A stretch of DNA of 64,000 nt from contig JAIMAQ010000004.1 of the NCBI GenBank assembly GCA_023511875.1, positions 1 through 64,000 of the forward strand, written 5' to 3'. The translations under genes were made by a program, and so were the position numbers. Source of the DNA: Thermoflavifilum sp. Its GTDB lineage: Bacteria; Bacteroidota; Bacteroidia; Chitinophagales; Chitinophagaceae. The notes beneath the pieces were generated by a model. It did not search any database. It saw only the letters and a list, made by a program, of their open reading frames with translations, and had not been told where the DNA came from. Every line of letters starts with the position of its first letter. Position 1 is the first letter of the stretch. This document shows positions 63,679 through 64,000 of the stretch, piece after piece.

Positions 63679-64000
63679 ATGCATCCATCGGTTCAGCAAT
63701 TATTTGATTTGAATGGTAAAAAAGCCCTGGTCACTGGTTGTAACAAAGGCATAGGGCGAGCTATGGCTTTGGCGTTGGCTGGGGCGGGTGCCGATATCAT
63801 TGGGGTATCGGCTACTATGCCACAGTATGAGGCAGCATTAAGGGTGGAGATCGGCCAGCTGGGTAGGCAATTCAGTGCTTATCAAGCCGATTTCTCAAAT
63901 CGCCAGCAGCTATATGCTTTCTTAGAGCGAGTTTCTCACGAACATCCTGTCATCGATATTTTGGTTAACAATGCGGGTACCATTCGCCGCAGTCCAGCTA
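63679..64000 (+). CDS. SDR-family dehydrogenase, KduD-like, cut by the window edge
   Basis: The first 107 codons of a short-chain dehydrogenase: LFDLNGKKALVTGCNKGIGRAMALALAGAGAD forms the NAD-binding loop, and the frame continues to ILVNNAGT before the window ends. The GCNKGIGRAMA loop and position in a uronate cluster fit 2-dehydro-3-deoxy-D-gluconate 5-dehydrogenase (KduD), which converts the product of unsaturated galacturonate to 2-keto-3-deoxygluconate. Gluconate 5-dehydrogenase is the main alternative. The catalytic tyrosine lies beyond the edge. Confidence 0.8.
   Translation, partial: MHPSVQQLFDLNGKKALVTGCNKGIGRAMALALAGAGADIIGVSATMPQYEAALRVEIGQLGRQFSAYQADFSNRQQLYAFLERVSHEHPVIDILVNNAGTIRRSPA

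Overview
The window looks like a chromosomal segment of a Bacteroidota bacterium, most likely family Chitinophagaceae or a close relative (inference). The evidence is: TonB-dependent receptor and CarboxypepD_reg-like surface proteins; a three-subunit succinate dehydrogenase ordered cytochrome b, flavoprotein, iron-sulfur protein; DUF6600, DUF2027-Smr, DUF4870 and PepSY-like proteins; the Bacteroidota ligase-associated exonuclease; and several TAnnTTTG -7 promoter elements. Most genes lack a clear Shine-Dalgarno sequence. No insertion sequence, prophage or CRISPR array was found.

Layout. 1-1000: array of nested palindromic repeats entering from beyond the left edge. 1176-9316: mostly minus-strand genes (secreted coiled-coil protein, dnaG, EamA permease, polyprenol-phosphate mannosyltransferase, DnaQ-like exonuclease, mpl), with a plus-strand CYTH gene between. 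9447-14949: small lipoprotein, ubiX, aroQ, S41 protease, then an amino-sugar kinase plus murQ; with mpl this gives three cell-wall recycling functions close together. 15076-19543: sdhCAB and an S1/P1-type zinc hydrolase. 19540-24164: two related CarboxypepD-domain proteins, xseAB, a glycosyltransferase. 24225-31745: acetoacetyl-CoA synthetase, secreted PIG-L deacetylase, two tiny membrane proteins, Na+/solute symporter, patatin. 31790-36347: DUF6600 protein, DUF2027-Smr protein, RNase P RNA, DUF4870 protein, tRNA-Gln, exonuclease. 36352-43353: periplasmic-binding-fold lipoprotein and guaA (an operon with the exonuclease), TonB receptor with an ATP-grasp-like neighbour, and a Sua5/YciO/YrdC protein.

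44210-46729 is an AT-rich accessory-looking patch after mtgA. It holds a cupin protein, a SIR2-like protein split into two frames exactly at an A AAA AAC slippery heptamer, and a decayed reading frame. The SIR2 gene is the most interesting object in the window: it may be a defence-type gene expressed by -1 frameshifting, a homopolymer phase switch, a recent pseudogene or a sequencing error.

46730-53721 is a minus-strand efflux operon (TolC, adaptor, PAP2 phosphatase, RND permease, NadR-like kinase) with ATGA overlaps, preceded by a PepSY-like gene. 54166-64000 is a pectin/galacturonate utilisation cluster: SMP-30-like propeller, GH28 polygalacturonase, GH105 hydrolase with an extra C-terminal domain, uxaB, uxaA, uxaC and a truncated kduD-like gene. 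It would cut pectin outside the cytoplasm and take galacturonate through tagaturonate and altronate to 2-keto-3-deoxygluconate.

All calls rest on reading the sequence and on knowledge of protein families. No database search was run.
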